A DNA stretch of 64,000 nt from CAYYIS01 sp964470965 (lineage in GTDB: Bacteria; JAAXHH01; JABIQT01): the NCBI GenBank assembly GCA_964470965.1, contig CAYYIS010000017.1, positions 1-64,000 of the forward strand. The letters run 5' to 3'. The notes beneath the pieces are model-generated. The model was not told the DNA's origin. It saw only the letters and a program-made list of their open reading frames with translations, and ran no database searches. Below, piece by piece: positions 45,008-53,812 of the stretch; within the stretch, counting starts at the first letter, position 1, and every line of letters begins with the position of its first letter. The translations under genes were made by a program, and so were the position numbers.

Positions 45008-46063
45008 CTACATGAAATTTCTAACGCCGCTCCCATGTAACTCTGAAATGCGTTCTGCGGCCTCTTGTTCAAAACCTATTGCAACCAGTTCTCTCACCCG
45101 TTTATTGTGCATCTCATGGTATAAATCCCTCAACCGGTCCCGCCCCCTGGACAACTGTTCCGGATGAGTACCGCCACCGGCCAGCGTCATCATGGCTTTG
45201 AGAACGAAAGGACTGGTCCCGGACGCCTGCTGAAGGAAAGCGGTTCGTTCTTCCGCCGCATTTAAAAGCTGCTCCTTTATCGATGGATCCTGTTCGATAT
45301 GGTAGCTGAAATGGGAAATGCCATATCCCACGTGCCGCCCTTCGTCCTGCCGTGCCAGTTTGAAAGTCAGAGCGGTTACAGGGTCCGGGGCTATCTCTTC
45401 GAGAAACATCAGCAATTCCATAAAGGTACCCTCCCCAAGCACGTGCATAAGGAACGAGCCATTAGAATAGTTGTCCTGCGACAATAGACTGCGGAGGGAC
45501 CATTCCGTGGCCGCTGAAACGTATTGTAGTCCTCCCCCGTTAGCCAGTGCCCGTTTCGTGAATACTTCGGCGTGTCGCGCCTCGTCCATCACTTGTGTGG
45601 CCAGGAACAGGACGACTTCCGTGTACTGGGGATCTATGCGGCTTATGAATTTTGCGGGCAGGTACATGGCCAGGTATTCATTCTGAATAAGAAACGTGCA
45701 GACCTGGCACACAGCCTGCTCGAGATCATCAGGAAGCTCCGGAAGATCGTTCCATGGTATATCCGTGGTGGCATCCCACTGGCCGGCTTTTCCCCGTTCG
45801 TAAAGATCCGCGATATTGTCCGCCCATACTTCAGACCTCTCGCGTATAGAAAACCCGAAATCGGGTGTATTCGGATCGACGACTGATCCCCGCTGCGCCA
45901 GCCCTTTATTGGGTAAAGCCACTTCGGGCACATTCCCCGCCTGACCGACGAAACAATCGCGCATGAGCACACCTTTACCGGTCTGGGGATCTACCTTTAC
46001 CCCCCAGTCGGGTGTGCCCCAGGAGGAGGTGTCTGGCAGTTGTATGATGGGGTCTCCAGACAT
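45008..46063 (-). CDS. diiron ferritin-like (R2/AurF-like) oxygenase
   Basis: 351 residues. A complete diiron set is visible: E129 (QNEYLAMY), E161-x2-H164 (DEARHAEVF), E211 or E216 (EGTFMELL) and E241-x2-H244 (DEGRHVGYG), the pattern of R2-like and N-oxygenase ferritin-fold proteins. The N-terminal 70 residues (TPDWGVKVDPQTGKG, RGSVVDPNTPDFGFS) are not those of ribonucleotide reductase, and no nrdA gene is near, so an oxidase or oxygenase role is likelier. An AGGAA site precedes the ATG. First gene of the five-gene operon. Confidence 0.85.
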   Translation of the reverse strand: MSGDPIIQLPDTSSWGTPDWGVKVDPQTGKGVLMRDCFVGQAGNVPEVALPNKGLAQRGSVVDPNTPDFGFSIRERSEVWADNIADLYERGKAGQWDATTDIPWNDLPELPDDLEQAVCQVCTFLIQNEYLAMYLPAKFISRIDPQYTEVVLFLATQVMDEARHAEVFTKRALANGGGLQYVSAATEWSLRSLLSQDNYSNGSFLMHVLGEGTFMELLMFLEEIAPDPVTALTFKLARQDEGRHVGYGISHFSYHIEQDPSIKEQLLNAAEERTAFLQQASGTSPFVLKAMMTLAGGGTHPEQLSRGRDRLRDLYHEMHNKRVRELVAIGFEQEAAERISELHGSGVRNFM

Positions 46064-46752
46064 ACTTCTTTTCCTTTCATAGGTGTACCATCTGATCCGA
46101 TTACCACCCCCCCTAGGGGATTGCTATCGGAAAGGAACATCATGATACATACGTTTCCGATTCCATGATAAACGGAATGTCGCAAAAACACAAGATGTAC
46201 TTGTTTTCTCGTGCCATATCTCAATCGGAGCCTCTTGGGTCCCTGTCGTGTTTCTCCCTGGAGTATCTCTCAGGGGACTGACATCGGTACGGACGGTTTC
46301 TCATCACGAACACCCATAAAAGGCCCCGTGATACGGTTCCAGGGAGCGATGGGGTTCAGGTGGGAGCCCATGGCTTCAGCCCCCCGCCAAACCCGGTCGG
46401 GCGCGGCGGACTAAAACGACCAACGTTCAGGCCGGTGAAGACGCTGCCTTCCTCATTCCGTGTAGGTTTCGATATGCCTGCCGGGCGGGAAGACCGGTCA
46501 CATGTTTAGGATCTGCCGTCGGTTCAATCCGTGGTCAGAATAGTAGACGCCTGCTCCGGAATCGGGCACGAATGGTGCCCAGTCACTCTTTGTGAAAAAG
46601 CAAAACGGTGAAGTCACACACCCCTTTAGGCCTACGACCAGGAACGTGCGGAGGAATCAAGCATCGAATCATTGACCTGTTGATTCACGGAGATTAAGCG
46701 CCGACTCTTATGTTTCCGTCTCTCTATGAATCCATGAACCGATGATGTACAA
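46064..46752. other. long gap between the metalloenzyme operon and the peptidase gene
   Basis: About 690 bp with no supportable gene; short frames are Pro/Arg-rich and lack ribosome sites. The right-hand gene ends here and the left-hand operon begins here, both on the minus strand. The only element recognised is the promoter at 46165-46193. Confidence 0.5.
46165..46193 (-). promoter_or_regulatory. promoter candidate for the diiron-cupin-radical SAM operon
   Basis: On the minus strand TTGTGT (46193-46188), 17-bp spacer, TATCAT (46170-46165, 5 of 6). Leader of about 95 nt to the ATG at 46063. Confidence 0.45.
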
Positions 46753-48303
46753 TTACTGTGCAGGAGGAACAATTGGCAGCTGCATCCTCGGGAGTTTATC
46801 GTCACGCATAGCCGTGTGATATACGAATGTGGCGATGATCACGGCCGCCTGTTTCAGGTCGTCTTCTACCACATATTCCGAAACATCTACATTGGTGTGA
46901 TGGGTTCGAGTGCGATATTCGATGGGGTCCTGAATGAACTGGAATCCCGGTAGCCCCGCCGAGTGGAATGAGAGGTGATCCGTGCCCCCCGTGTTACGGG
47001 TGGTCACGGTGGTGGCATCGAGGTAATGAAAAGGTTTCAAATATGCCTCGAATATTGGCCGCACCGCTTCGTTTCCCTGGAGGTAAATTCCCCTGATCTT
47101 ACCGGTGCCGTTGTCCATGTTGAAGTAGCCTGAAAAGTTCTCGTGTTCCTCTTTCAGCTGCATAGTCATCAGGTCGGCAAAATGGTTTTTAACATAATTA
47201 ACCGATCCGAGTAAGCCCTGCTCTTCACCGGACCAGAGGGCGATCCTTATGGTCCGGCGTGGCTTCACTCCAATCGATTGCAGTATTCTTACGGCTTCCA
47301 TCATGGCAGCGCAGCCGGAGGCGTTATCCGTGGCGCCGGTACCGGAATGCCAGGAATCCAGGTGGCCGCCCAACATGACGATTTGGTCCTTTAACTGCGG
47401 GTCTGTACCCGGTATTTCCGCGATGACATTGTAGGCTTTGGTGTCATCATCGTGAAACTTAGTTTTGAGGTTTAATTCTAGCTTCACCTGGATGTTTCTG
47501 TCCATCAATCTCAGGATTCTGCCATAGTGTTCTTTGGCCATAACGAACGCCGGATATGTATCTTCTTCATCCACTTGATAGGGACCATGTGAGCCGACCC
47601 GTAAGACGCCATGGTCTCTGCTGCTCGGCTCGATGTAGGCGGCCACCCCCTCATCCTTGAAAAAATACCTCATGGCCCTTGCTGTTTTCCGGAATCGGGA
47701 TCTTCGATTCTGGCGTTCCGCATAGCTGCTCTGCTCGCCCGATTCGATCGCGCGAGCCTGTTCGGCCAATCCTTCGGGTGTGTTTCGCGTGGCATCCGGT
47801 GTGAAATGAGGATCTGGTTCGATCGGTTTGCGGTTCATCACGATCTTACCCTTGAGTTTCCCACGGTATTTTTCAAAATCTTCCGTTGTAGATATGTCTG
47901 TGAATACCGGTGTCCCTTTGACGGTTCCCCGTGTCCCCGGCGTCCACGCCTTGGGATAAGCCAGCAAATTCTGATAGTGCGGTTCGAGCATTTCCACAGA
48001 GAACCTTTCCACCGTCCAGCCCCGGCCAAATTCTCCCCATGGTTCCAGTTTCGCGTTCTGGAGTCCCCACTCAGCCATCGAATCCCGAGCCCATTCGCCG
48101 GCATGTTTCAGGTTGGGAGATCCTGTCAGACGGGGACCGGCCACATCCGTCAGGTACCGAAGGGTCTCCATGACCTGAGACTTCTGAAATCCTTCAATCT
48201 TGATACGCGCTATCGTGTGATGGTCAACCGGTTCCTCCTGGGCGCGCGCAATCCCGAAGAGGACAAATACCATCATGAGTGAAAATATCAAATAGTGTTT
48301 CAT
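46753..48303 (-). CDS. exported M28-family zinc aminopeptidase/carboxypeptidase-like
   Basis: 516 residues from ATG 48303, chosen for the GGGAGG site and the signal peptide (about 1-22, ending ARA-QEE). A PA-like insertion (about 105-240) is followed by the M28 catalytic domain: LGGHLDSWHSGTGATDNASG (Zn His and bridging Asp), WSGEEQGLLGS (Glu ligand and base) and GGTDHLSFHSAGLPGF (last His). Such enzymes cleave peptides or dipeptides in the periplasm or outside. It begins 35 bp after the sbcC stop on the same strand, likely the last gene of that operon. Confidence 0.92.
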   Translation of the reverse strand: MKHYLIFSLMMVFVLFGIARAQEEPVDHHTIARIKIEGFQKSQVMETLRYLTDVAGPRLTGSPNLKHAGEWARDSMAEWGLQNAKLEPWGEFGRGWTVERFSVEMLEPHYQNLLAYPKAWTPGTRGTVKGTPVFTDISTTEDFEKYRGKLKGKIVMNRKPIEPDPHFTPDATRNTPEGLAEQARAIESGEQSSYAERQNRRSRFRKTARAMRYFFKDEGVAAYIEPSSRDHGVLRVGSHGPYQVDEEDTYPAFVMAKEHYGRILRLMDRNIQVKLELNLKTKFHDDDTKAYNVIAEIPGTDPQLKDQIVMLGGHLDSWHSGTGATDNASGCAAMMEAVRILQSIGVKPRRTIRIALWSGEEQGLLGSVNYVKNHFADLMTMQLKEEHENFSGYFNMDNGTGKIRGIYLQGNEAVRPIFEAYLKPFHYLDATTVTTRNTGGTDHLSFHSAGLPGFQFIQDPIEYRTRTHHTNVDVSEYVVEDDLKQAAVIIATFVYHTAMRDDKLPRMQLPIVPPAQ

Positions 48304-48338
48304 GGGTTTACCTCCCTGAAAAGGTTTAAAACGTAAAT

Positions 48339-51300
48339 TCACACAAAAACTTCGAAAACCGAACCAGTATCGGGTTGTTTTACCACTTCAATCCGGGCAG
48401 GAAACGCGTCTTTTAGTCGCTCCAGATGTGTTACCACGATTATTTTTTCGAAATCATCCTTTATTCCCTGAAGTGCTTCGATAAGGAACTCCAAACCCTC
48501 CGCATCCTGTGTGCCGAACCCCTCGTCTATCACAAGTGTCAGCAGCCGTGTTCCCGCTCTATGGGCCAGGAGTTTCGACAGGGCTATACGCAGTGCAAAA
48601 TTGGTCCGGAAAGCTTCTCCGCCAGAGTACATCTCATAGGGCCTCGTACCCATCTCATCACTGATATGAATATCAAGAGTTTCCCTTGTTCCGCCGGTTT
48701 TGAGATTGCGCAGCGGTTCGATCGTAATTTGAGTTCGGTTACCGGTGAGACGACTCAGTATTCGATTGGTTTCCTCTTCAATTTCCGGTATGGCAGTTTC
48801 AATTATCAGGGCTTGAATGCCGTCCTTTCCAAACGCTGTGGCCAGTTTCTCATAGACCTGGACGTCCTGTGAGGCTTTATCCCGGCATTCCTTTATTTCC
48901 GGCCGTTCCGTGGCCATTTTCTTGAAGCGTAACGCCCTCTGCTGCTCACCACCCAACTGCCGATTGGCTTCATCCTGCTCCCGCTGTAAAACAGATCGGC
49001 GGTTCCTGAGAAAAACTAATTCGCTCTCGATCTGTTCTGCCTCGGTCGTGCCCTCTTTCAATTCTTCAATACGTTTACTGACCTGATGAATCTCTTCTTT
49101 GAGTTTTGCGGTACGCTTTTCAAAATCTGCGAGAGATTCTTTCGATTCGTCAAACTGACGGACCGCCAGTTCCAGCTCCGTCTTTTTTGAAACGACATCC
49201 TTCAAGGAATTTATACGGTTTTCTACATTTTTATGGTGTGCTTCAGCATATCCAAGGGCGCTGATTTCACCAAGTAAAGTTTTCAGGTGCTGACGCGATT
49301 CCAGTGCGTATGCTTCCTCGTTGAGCTGCCGGTCGAGTTCCTCGAGTTTTTCCTTTGTCGGGGCGAGTGTGTCATTCGCAGTTTTATATCTTGAAGATGC
49401 ATCATCCAACCGGGATTTGTCGCTTTCAAAGTGTTGCAGATCCCTTAGTTTATTCTTTGCGGCAACGTGGAGTTCCGAGGAATACCCTATATCGACTATT
49501 TGTTCCTCTATATCCCTTATGTTCCTATGCAGATCGGGAGCGAATGCGCCGTTATTCAATTTATCTTCCAAAGCTCTTACCTGTTTCTTTACGGCAATAA
49601 TTTCATTGGCGGCCTCAGATGACTCCCGCACCCCGGCATCAGCTGCCGCAAGCGCCTGCTGCAACTCAGGCAGCGCTTTAAGCCGCGGTTGTGTTTTTTT
49701 AAATAAAACGACAAGTCTCTCGCGTTCTTCCTGATACAATCTGATACGTTCTTGGTGTTTTTGTATCTCCTCCGCGTGATTTTTGATCGATTCTCCGAGG
49801 TTGACTTCAATACTGTCCCGGCGATGATCATCTAGCTGTGCGTCGCAGAGCGGACAGTTAGTGCTAACCCCTCTTCTCAGCATGTTGAGCTTTGTATCCA
49901 CATCAGCATCTTCATGCTCATACATCCTGATCTTATTTTTTAACAGTTCAACCTGTCCGTTTAATTCCTGCCCCTTCTCGCTTATCTTAACCTGTTCCTC
50001 TTCGACGATGCGGAGCTCTGCAAGCTTAACTGTGTTTTCCGATACATCCTGTTTGTATTTAGATAAAATTTTCGATTTTCGATTTAACTCAGTCAATCGC
50101 AGTTTGAATCCCCCGATTTCGCCCTGCAATGCAGTCTGAAGCGTAGCGGCCTGATCCCGGAGTGCCCGTAACCGTTGTTGAAGCGCATCATGTTCAATTC
50201 GATTTCTTTCCAACTTGTCGTCGTCCCTGCGGGCATCGAACAGATCTTTAACCCCGTTCTCGATATTTTCACCTTTTGCGAGGATGTTCATGGTTTCTTC
50301 GACTGCACGTTCTGCCGATTCGCGTCTCGCCACGTAAAGCTGTTTTTGTCTTTCAATCTCATGCCGCTCAGCCTCGATCGAACGCACCAATTCTGTTTTT
50401 CTTTGTTCAAGCTGTCGGTCTGTCTGGGCTTTCTTATTCAGTTGTTCGTATTCCTTGGAAATCGTTTGAAAATCCCGATAGGCATGTTCGATTTGATCCC
50501 GCTCGGACAGTGCTTTTCTGTGAGAATCCACCCGCGCATTCAAAGCGGTCATTTGCTTTGAAAATTCAAGGTGTTCATCGTTGAGGGTTTTGTGTCGGGT
50601 CTGCTGTTCGATTATCTGGATTGCGGCATCTTTAAACCGGGCCTGTCGGATACCGAGTTCACCTAATTTTTGATCGATGTCAGCTTGCTGTTTTTCAATC
50701 TGCCGGATACCGGATTCAAGTGATTCAATTGAATTAAGACAGTCTTTCTGATCGGTCAAGGCTGCGTCAATATCCGCAAGGTGCCGATCGCATTCATTCC
50801 TCACCTGTTCTGCCCGTTGCATGTGCAGCCGGGATCTATCCCTCAGGTCTTCGTAACGCCATAGGCCGAGGATGTCAGCAAGGATCTCCTTGCGTTCCCG
50901 TGCGCTGCGATTGGTAAATTCGTCCGCCCGGCCTTGAAGAACGAACACTGAGTTTGTGAACGTCTTGTAATCCATCCTCAGCACGTCTATGATTGTTGCT
51001 TGAGTCGCCGTGATGCTGGGTTTTGTGAGGGGGAAATATGCTTCCGATTCCTGGCTGTAGATCTGGAATTCCAGGTTGCTCTTTCCACTGCGTCCCGACC
51101 TGTACTGGCGCAGGATTCTGTACCTATCGCCTTCAAGTTGGAACACAAACTCGACCGCCATGTCTGTGGTTCCCATCCTGAGCAGGCGATCGTCGGGTTT
51201 TCGGTCTCCAGAGGCTTTACGGGCTTCCCCCCAGACCGCCCATGTCATAGCATCGAGCAAGGCGGATTTTCCGTGGCCGTTATCGCCCGACAGGCAGACC

Positions 51301-51383
51301 ACATGTAAAGGGGTGAAGTCCAGTGTGGGAACCTGGTCGCCGTAGCTGAGGAAATTCTTCAGATTCAAACTTACCGGGATCAT
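48339..51383 (-). CDS. sbcC: SbcC/Rad50-family DNA repair ATPase
   Basis: 1014 residues. Walker A is GDNGHGKSALLD (residues 33-44) in LSGDNGHGKSALLDAMTWAVWGEAR. Two long antiparallel coiled coils (about 180-500 and 530-850) flank a zinc hook C510-P-L-C513. The C-terminal lobe has the ABC signature YSGGEAFRTNFALRIALS and Walker B LVIDEGFGTQD. With SbcD it forms the Mre11-Rad50-type nuclease that processes hairpins and blocked DNA ends. It is separated from sbcD by a sugar-nucleotide enzyme gene, starting 3 bp after that gene stops. Confidence 0.95.
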   Translation of the reverse strand: MIPVSLNLKNFLSYGDQVPTLDFTPLHVVCLSGDNGHGKSALLDAMTWAVWGEARKASGDRKPDDRLLRMGTTDMAVEFVFQLEGDRYRILRQYRSGRSGKSNLEFQIYSQESEAYFPLTKPSITATQATIIDVLRMDYKTFTNSVFVLQGRADEFTNRSARERKEILADILGLWRYEDLRDRSRLHMQRAEQVRNECDRHLADIDAALTDQKDCLNSIESLESGIRQIEKQQADIDQKLGELGIRQARFKDAAIQIIEQQTRHKTLNDEHLEFSKQMTALNARVDSHRKALSERDQIEHAYRDFQTISKEYEQLNKKAQTDRQLEQRKTELVRSIEAERHEIERQKQLYVARRESAERAVEETMNILAKGENIENGVKDLFDARRDDDKLERNRIEHDALQQRLRALRDQAATLQTALQGEIGGFKLRLTELNRKSKILSKYKQDVSENTVKLAELRIVEEEQVKISEKGQELNGQVELLKNKIRMYEHEDADVDTKLNMLRRGVSTNCPLCDAQLDDHRRDSIEVNLGESIKNHAEEIQKHQERIRLYQEERERLVVLFKKTQPRLKALPELQQALAAADAGVRESSEAANEIIAVKKQVRALEDKLNNGAFAPDLHRNIRDIEEQIVDIGYSSELHVAAKNKLRDLQHFESDKSRLDDASSRYKTANDTLAPTKEKLEELDRQLNEEAYALESRQHLKTLLGEISALGYAEAHHKNVENRINSLKDVVSKKTELELAVRQFDESKESLADFEKRTAKLKEEIHQVSKRIEELKEGTTEAEQIESELVFLRNRRSVLQREQDEANRQLGGEQQRALRFKKMATERPEIKECRDKASQDVQVYEKLATAFGKDGIQALIIETAIPEIEEETNRILSRLTGNRTQITIEPLRNLKTGGTRETLDIHISDEMGTRPYEMYSGGEAFRTNFALRIALSKLLAHRAGTRLLTLVIDEGFGTQDAEGLEFLIEALQGIKDDFEKIIVVTHLERLKDAFPARIEVVKQPDTGSVFEVFV

Positions 51384-51386
51384 TGG

Positions 51387-52355
51387 TTATACCTGGGTGC
51401 GCCAGTAATTGAGGCATTCCGCGATGGTCTCCTGCCAGGTGTAGGTAGGAGCCCAGCCGGTTGCCTCACGAAACTTGCTGGCATCGCCGATAAGGACAGG
51501 AACATCGGAGGGGCGAATGCGATCCGGTTCAGTCCGTGTAGAGATCTCACAATCCGAGAGGCTGAGCAGATGATCCAATATCTGCTGAACCGAGGGGTCG
51601 TTTCCAGAGCATACATTGTATACCTCTCCCCATTCACACGCCCCGTCAAGACAAATCCAGTAAGCTCTTACAATATCTTTAACATTAGTCATGTCACGGA
51701 TTGCATCCAGGTTGCCATGGTAGATGACCGGTTCCCGCAGGCCCTTTTCGATTTGTGCGATCTGCAGACTGAAGGATGCTTCCGCAAAGCCTTCGTGCCG
51801 TCTGGCACCGCTATGATTAAAGGCCCTGGTTCGGATGATTTCCATACCATAACTTTTGGTGTATTGATAGCCTAGAGTATCTTGAGCTACCTTACTGCAG
51901 GCGTATGGTGAAAGGGGGCGCAATGGGTTATCTTCCCCGATCGGTATTTCTGCCGGATGGACCAGGCCATATTCTTCACTGCTGCCGCATATCTGAATCC
52001 GGCAGTCGGGACAGACTTCCCTGATGGCTTCAAACAGATTGATTTGCCCGACCACGTTTGTCTGCATACACTCAGCAGGAGCAAGCCAGGATGTAGGCAC
52101 ATGGGACATGGCGGCTGCGTGGAAGCACCGCACAGGCTTGTATTTTCTCAGGATAGCATAAAGGCTGTGGGTATCGGAAAGGTCACCGATTTCCCAGTGG
52201 ACTTTGGGGTTGTGAACCAGATGATTCACGTTTTTCATGTCGGACCGCCGCCGCCGTATGGCCACAACATCGTAGTCCGGTTCGTCCGATAGGATATAGT
52301 CAATTATAGTGCTGCCCACCATGCCTGTGGCTCCTGTTACGAGCACTGTGTCCAT
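51387..52355 (-). CDS. GDP-mannose dehydratase/reductase-like extended SDR
   Basis: 322 residues. Rossmann motif TGATGMVG (residues 7-14), catalytic S125-S126-E127 (GSSEEYG) and Y151-x3-K155 (SPYACSKVAQ), followed by RAFNHSGARRHEGFAEASF, are the features of GDP-mannose 4,6-dehydratase and the related GDP-6-deoxy-4-keto-hexose reductase (Gmd/Rmd). It would make a GDP-deoxy-sugar for surface glycans. Its ATG shares a base with the sbcD stop (TAATG) and it ends 3 bp before sbcC, so it is translated as part of the repair operon. No glycosyltransferase gene is near. Confidence 0.9.
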   Translation of the reverse strand: MDTVLVTGATGMVGSTIIDYILSDEPDYDVVAIRRRRSDMKNVNHLVHNPKVHWEIGDLSDTHSLYAILRKYKPVRCFHAAAMSHVPTSWLAPAECMQTNVVGQINLFEAIREVCPDCRIQICGSSEEYGLVHPAEIPIGEDNPLRPLSPYACSKVAQDTLGYQYTKSYGMEIIRTRAFNHSGARRHEGFAEASFSLQIAQIEKGLREPVIYHGNLDAIRDMTNVKDIVRAYWICLDGACEWGEVYNVCSGNDPSVQQILDHLLSLSDCEISTRTEPDRIRPSDVPVLIGDASKFREATGWAPTYTWQETIAECLNYWRTQV

Positions 52356-53638
52356 TACAGTTTACCTCCTGATTTCTGTCTATTATCTAAGCCTTCCGCC
52401 TGCTCCCGATGTTCAGAGATCAGCTCGTTTTCTAGTTCTTGCGCATAGGTTTTCATATCGTCTTTGAACGGTTCCAGGTCCGGGTTGTTTTCAAAATAGC
52501 GATCTAATGCATCCAATACACCCAGGTCTTCGGACACGGATGCACGACGCACCCGTTCCGGCGCGGTGGTTTTACGGACAATCGAAGCTACATAAAACGC
52601 GTCCTTCAGCTCGTTCCGTATGGCCTTGAGGTCTACAAGATGCTGTCTGTCTTCCTGGACCGAATAGATGACTCTGACAATCGCATCCGCCAGTTTTCGC
52701 CTTTTAATTGCTGTTACCACGGCTGAAGTAGGTTCTTCCTCAAGTTTTATATCCACCTCAACTGTTACAAATGGCCTGGCGGGTGTCTGGACGAATTGAT
52801 ACGACGTATCCCCCTTTTTAACGTATTTCACCAGACAAAAACCGCGGTCCTCAAACTCCTCACCAAAATCCACGCGTTCGATGCTGCCAGGATAAATGAC
52901 ATGTGGATTTCCGGAAGGGTTCAGATCTTGAAATCGATGGACATGTCCGAGGGCGACGTAATCGAAGGCCGGATTCGCCAGGACGCTCGTTAAAATGGTG
53001 GGGTCATGGCCGATTACGGCTGCCCGTTCTGTCCCGGCCAGTTTTGCATCCGTTGCCGCTATATGAGCCATGAGAAAACAGGGGATGGATTGATCTGCCT
53101 GGTCAGCGAAAGATCGGATGATATCGGTGCAGATTTCCTCTATACGCTGGCGGACTTCGACCTCTGGAAGGTCTTTGTACACATCTCGGGTTAGTAGTGT
53201 ACTCTTCATGGGCCAGGGTAAACAGGCTACCTGAACGGGGCCTTGCGCCGTTTCCACCACAACACATTCCGGCCGGGAGATCACGTGGATATTCCGCAGT
53301 CCCAGGGTTCCGAAAATATCGATCGATGATGCTTTACCGAAGGATACTGGGTTGTCGTGGTTCCCCACGACCATTACAACGGGTATACCTTCATCACTGA
53401 AACGCCGGAATTGGGCTGCAAATTCCCGTTGGTGGGTGGGATTCGGATCGCAGGTACGGTAAGCGTCACCGGAGAAAAGAACCAGTCCCACATCCTCCTT
53501 CAATGCGGTGTCGACGGCAAAACTCAGACATCCCACAAAATCCTGGAGGCGTGTGTGCAATCCTGTGTCCGGCTCCAGACGACCGTAATTCTCTATTCCC
53601 ATGTGAATATCGGCGAGATGTAGGACTTTGAGAGACAT
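52355..53638 (-). CDS. sbcD: SbcD/Mre11-family exonuclease
   Basis: 427 residues. Phosphoesterase motifs are D10-x-H12 (LHLADIHMG), FSGDAYRTCDP, VVGNHDNP, HIAATDA and LGHVHRFQ. The second motif is GDAYR rather than the common GDLFD. A C-terminal capping and Rad50-binding region follows to the end. It is the manganese-dependent nuclease partner of SbcC. First gene of the operon sbcD-SDR-sbcC-M28, behind the strong promoter at 53692-53720. Length is normal. Confidence 0.94.
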   Translation of the reverse strand: MSLKVLHLADIHMGIENYGRLEPDTGLHTRLQDFVGCLSFAVDTALKEDVGLVLFSGDAYRTCDPNPTHQREFAAQFRRFSDEGIPVVMVVGNHDNPVSFGKASSIDIFGTLGLRNIHVISRPECVVVETAQGPVQVACLPWPMKSTLLTRDVYKDLPEVEVRQRIEEICTDIIRSFADQADQSIPCFLMAHIAATDAKLAGTERAAVIGHDPTILTSVLANPAFDYVALGHVHRFQDLNPSGNPHVIYPGSIERVDFGEEFEDRGFCLVKYVKKGDTSYQFVQTPARPFVTVEVDIKLEEEPTSAVVTAIKRRKLADAIVRVIYSVQEDRQHLVDLKAIRNELKDAFYVASIVRKTTAPERVRRASVSEDLGVLDALDRYFENNPDLEPFKDDMKTYAQELENELISEHREQAEGLDNRQKSGGKL

Positions 53639-53691
53639 GGGATTTGACTTCTAATCGGGGAGGTTTCGGTTGGAATCCTAATAACACGTTT

Positions 53692-53720
53692 AGTATATAA
53701 TGCGGATATTTTGGTGTCAA
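53692..53720 (-). promoter_or_regulatory. strong sigma70 promoter of the sbcD operon
   Basis: On the minus strand TTGACA (53720-53715), 17-bp spacer, TATACT (53697-53692, 5 of 6): near consensus. The leader to the ATG at 53638 is about 47 nt. On the plus strand an overlapping TATAAT lies at 53696-53701, but without a good -35 partner. Confidence 0.7.
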
Positions 53721-53812
53721 GCCTGAAATATTGTTTCTCAGATACTTGGTCCTGTATATATTTCCTTCTCTTTTCGTCCAGCGTCAGCCTACTTAAAATA
53801 TGGTTGCTCCCC

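Noticed and set aside
45008..46063. Ribonucleotide reductase beta subunit
   Set aside because: The diiron pattern fits, but the N-terminal region and context (no nrdA, cupin and radical SAM neighbours) do not.
46211..46414. 67-residue plus-strand frame in the long gap near 46.3 kb
   Set aside because: No ribosome site, Pro/Arg-rich composition and no homologue recognised.
48339..51383. Condensin/SMC protein instead of SbcC
   Set aside because: The CPLC zinc hook, length and sbcD in the same operon identify Rad50/SbcC.
53696..53701. Plus-strand TATAAT ahead of the EamA gene
   Set aside because: It overlaps the minus-strand sbcD -10 and lacks a good -35.
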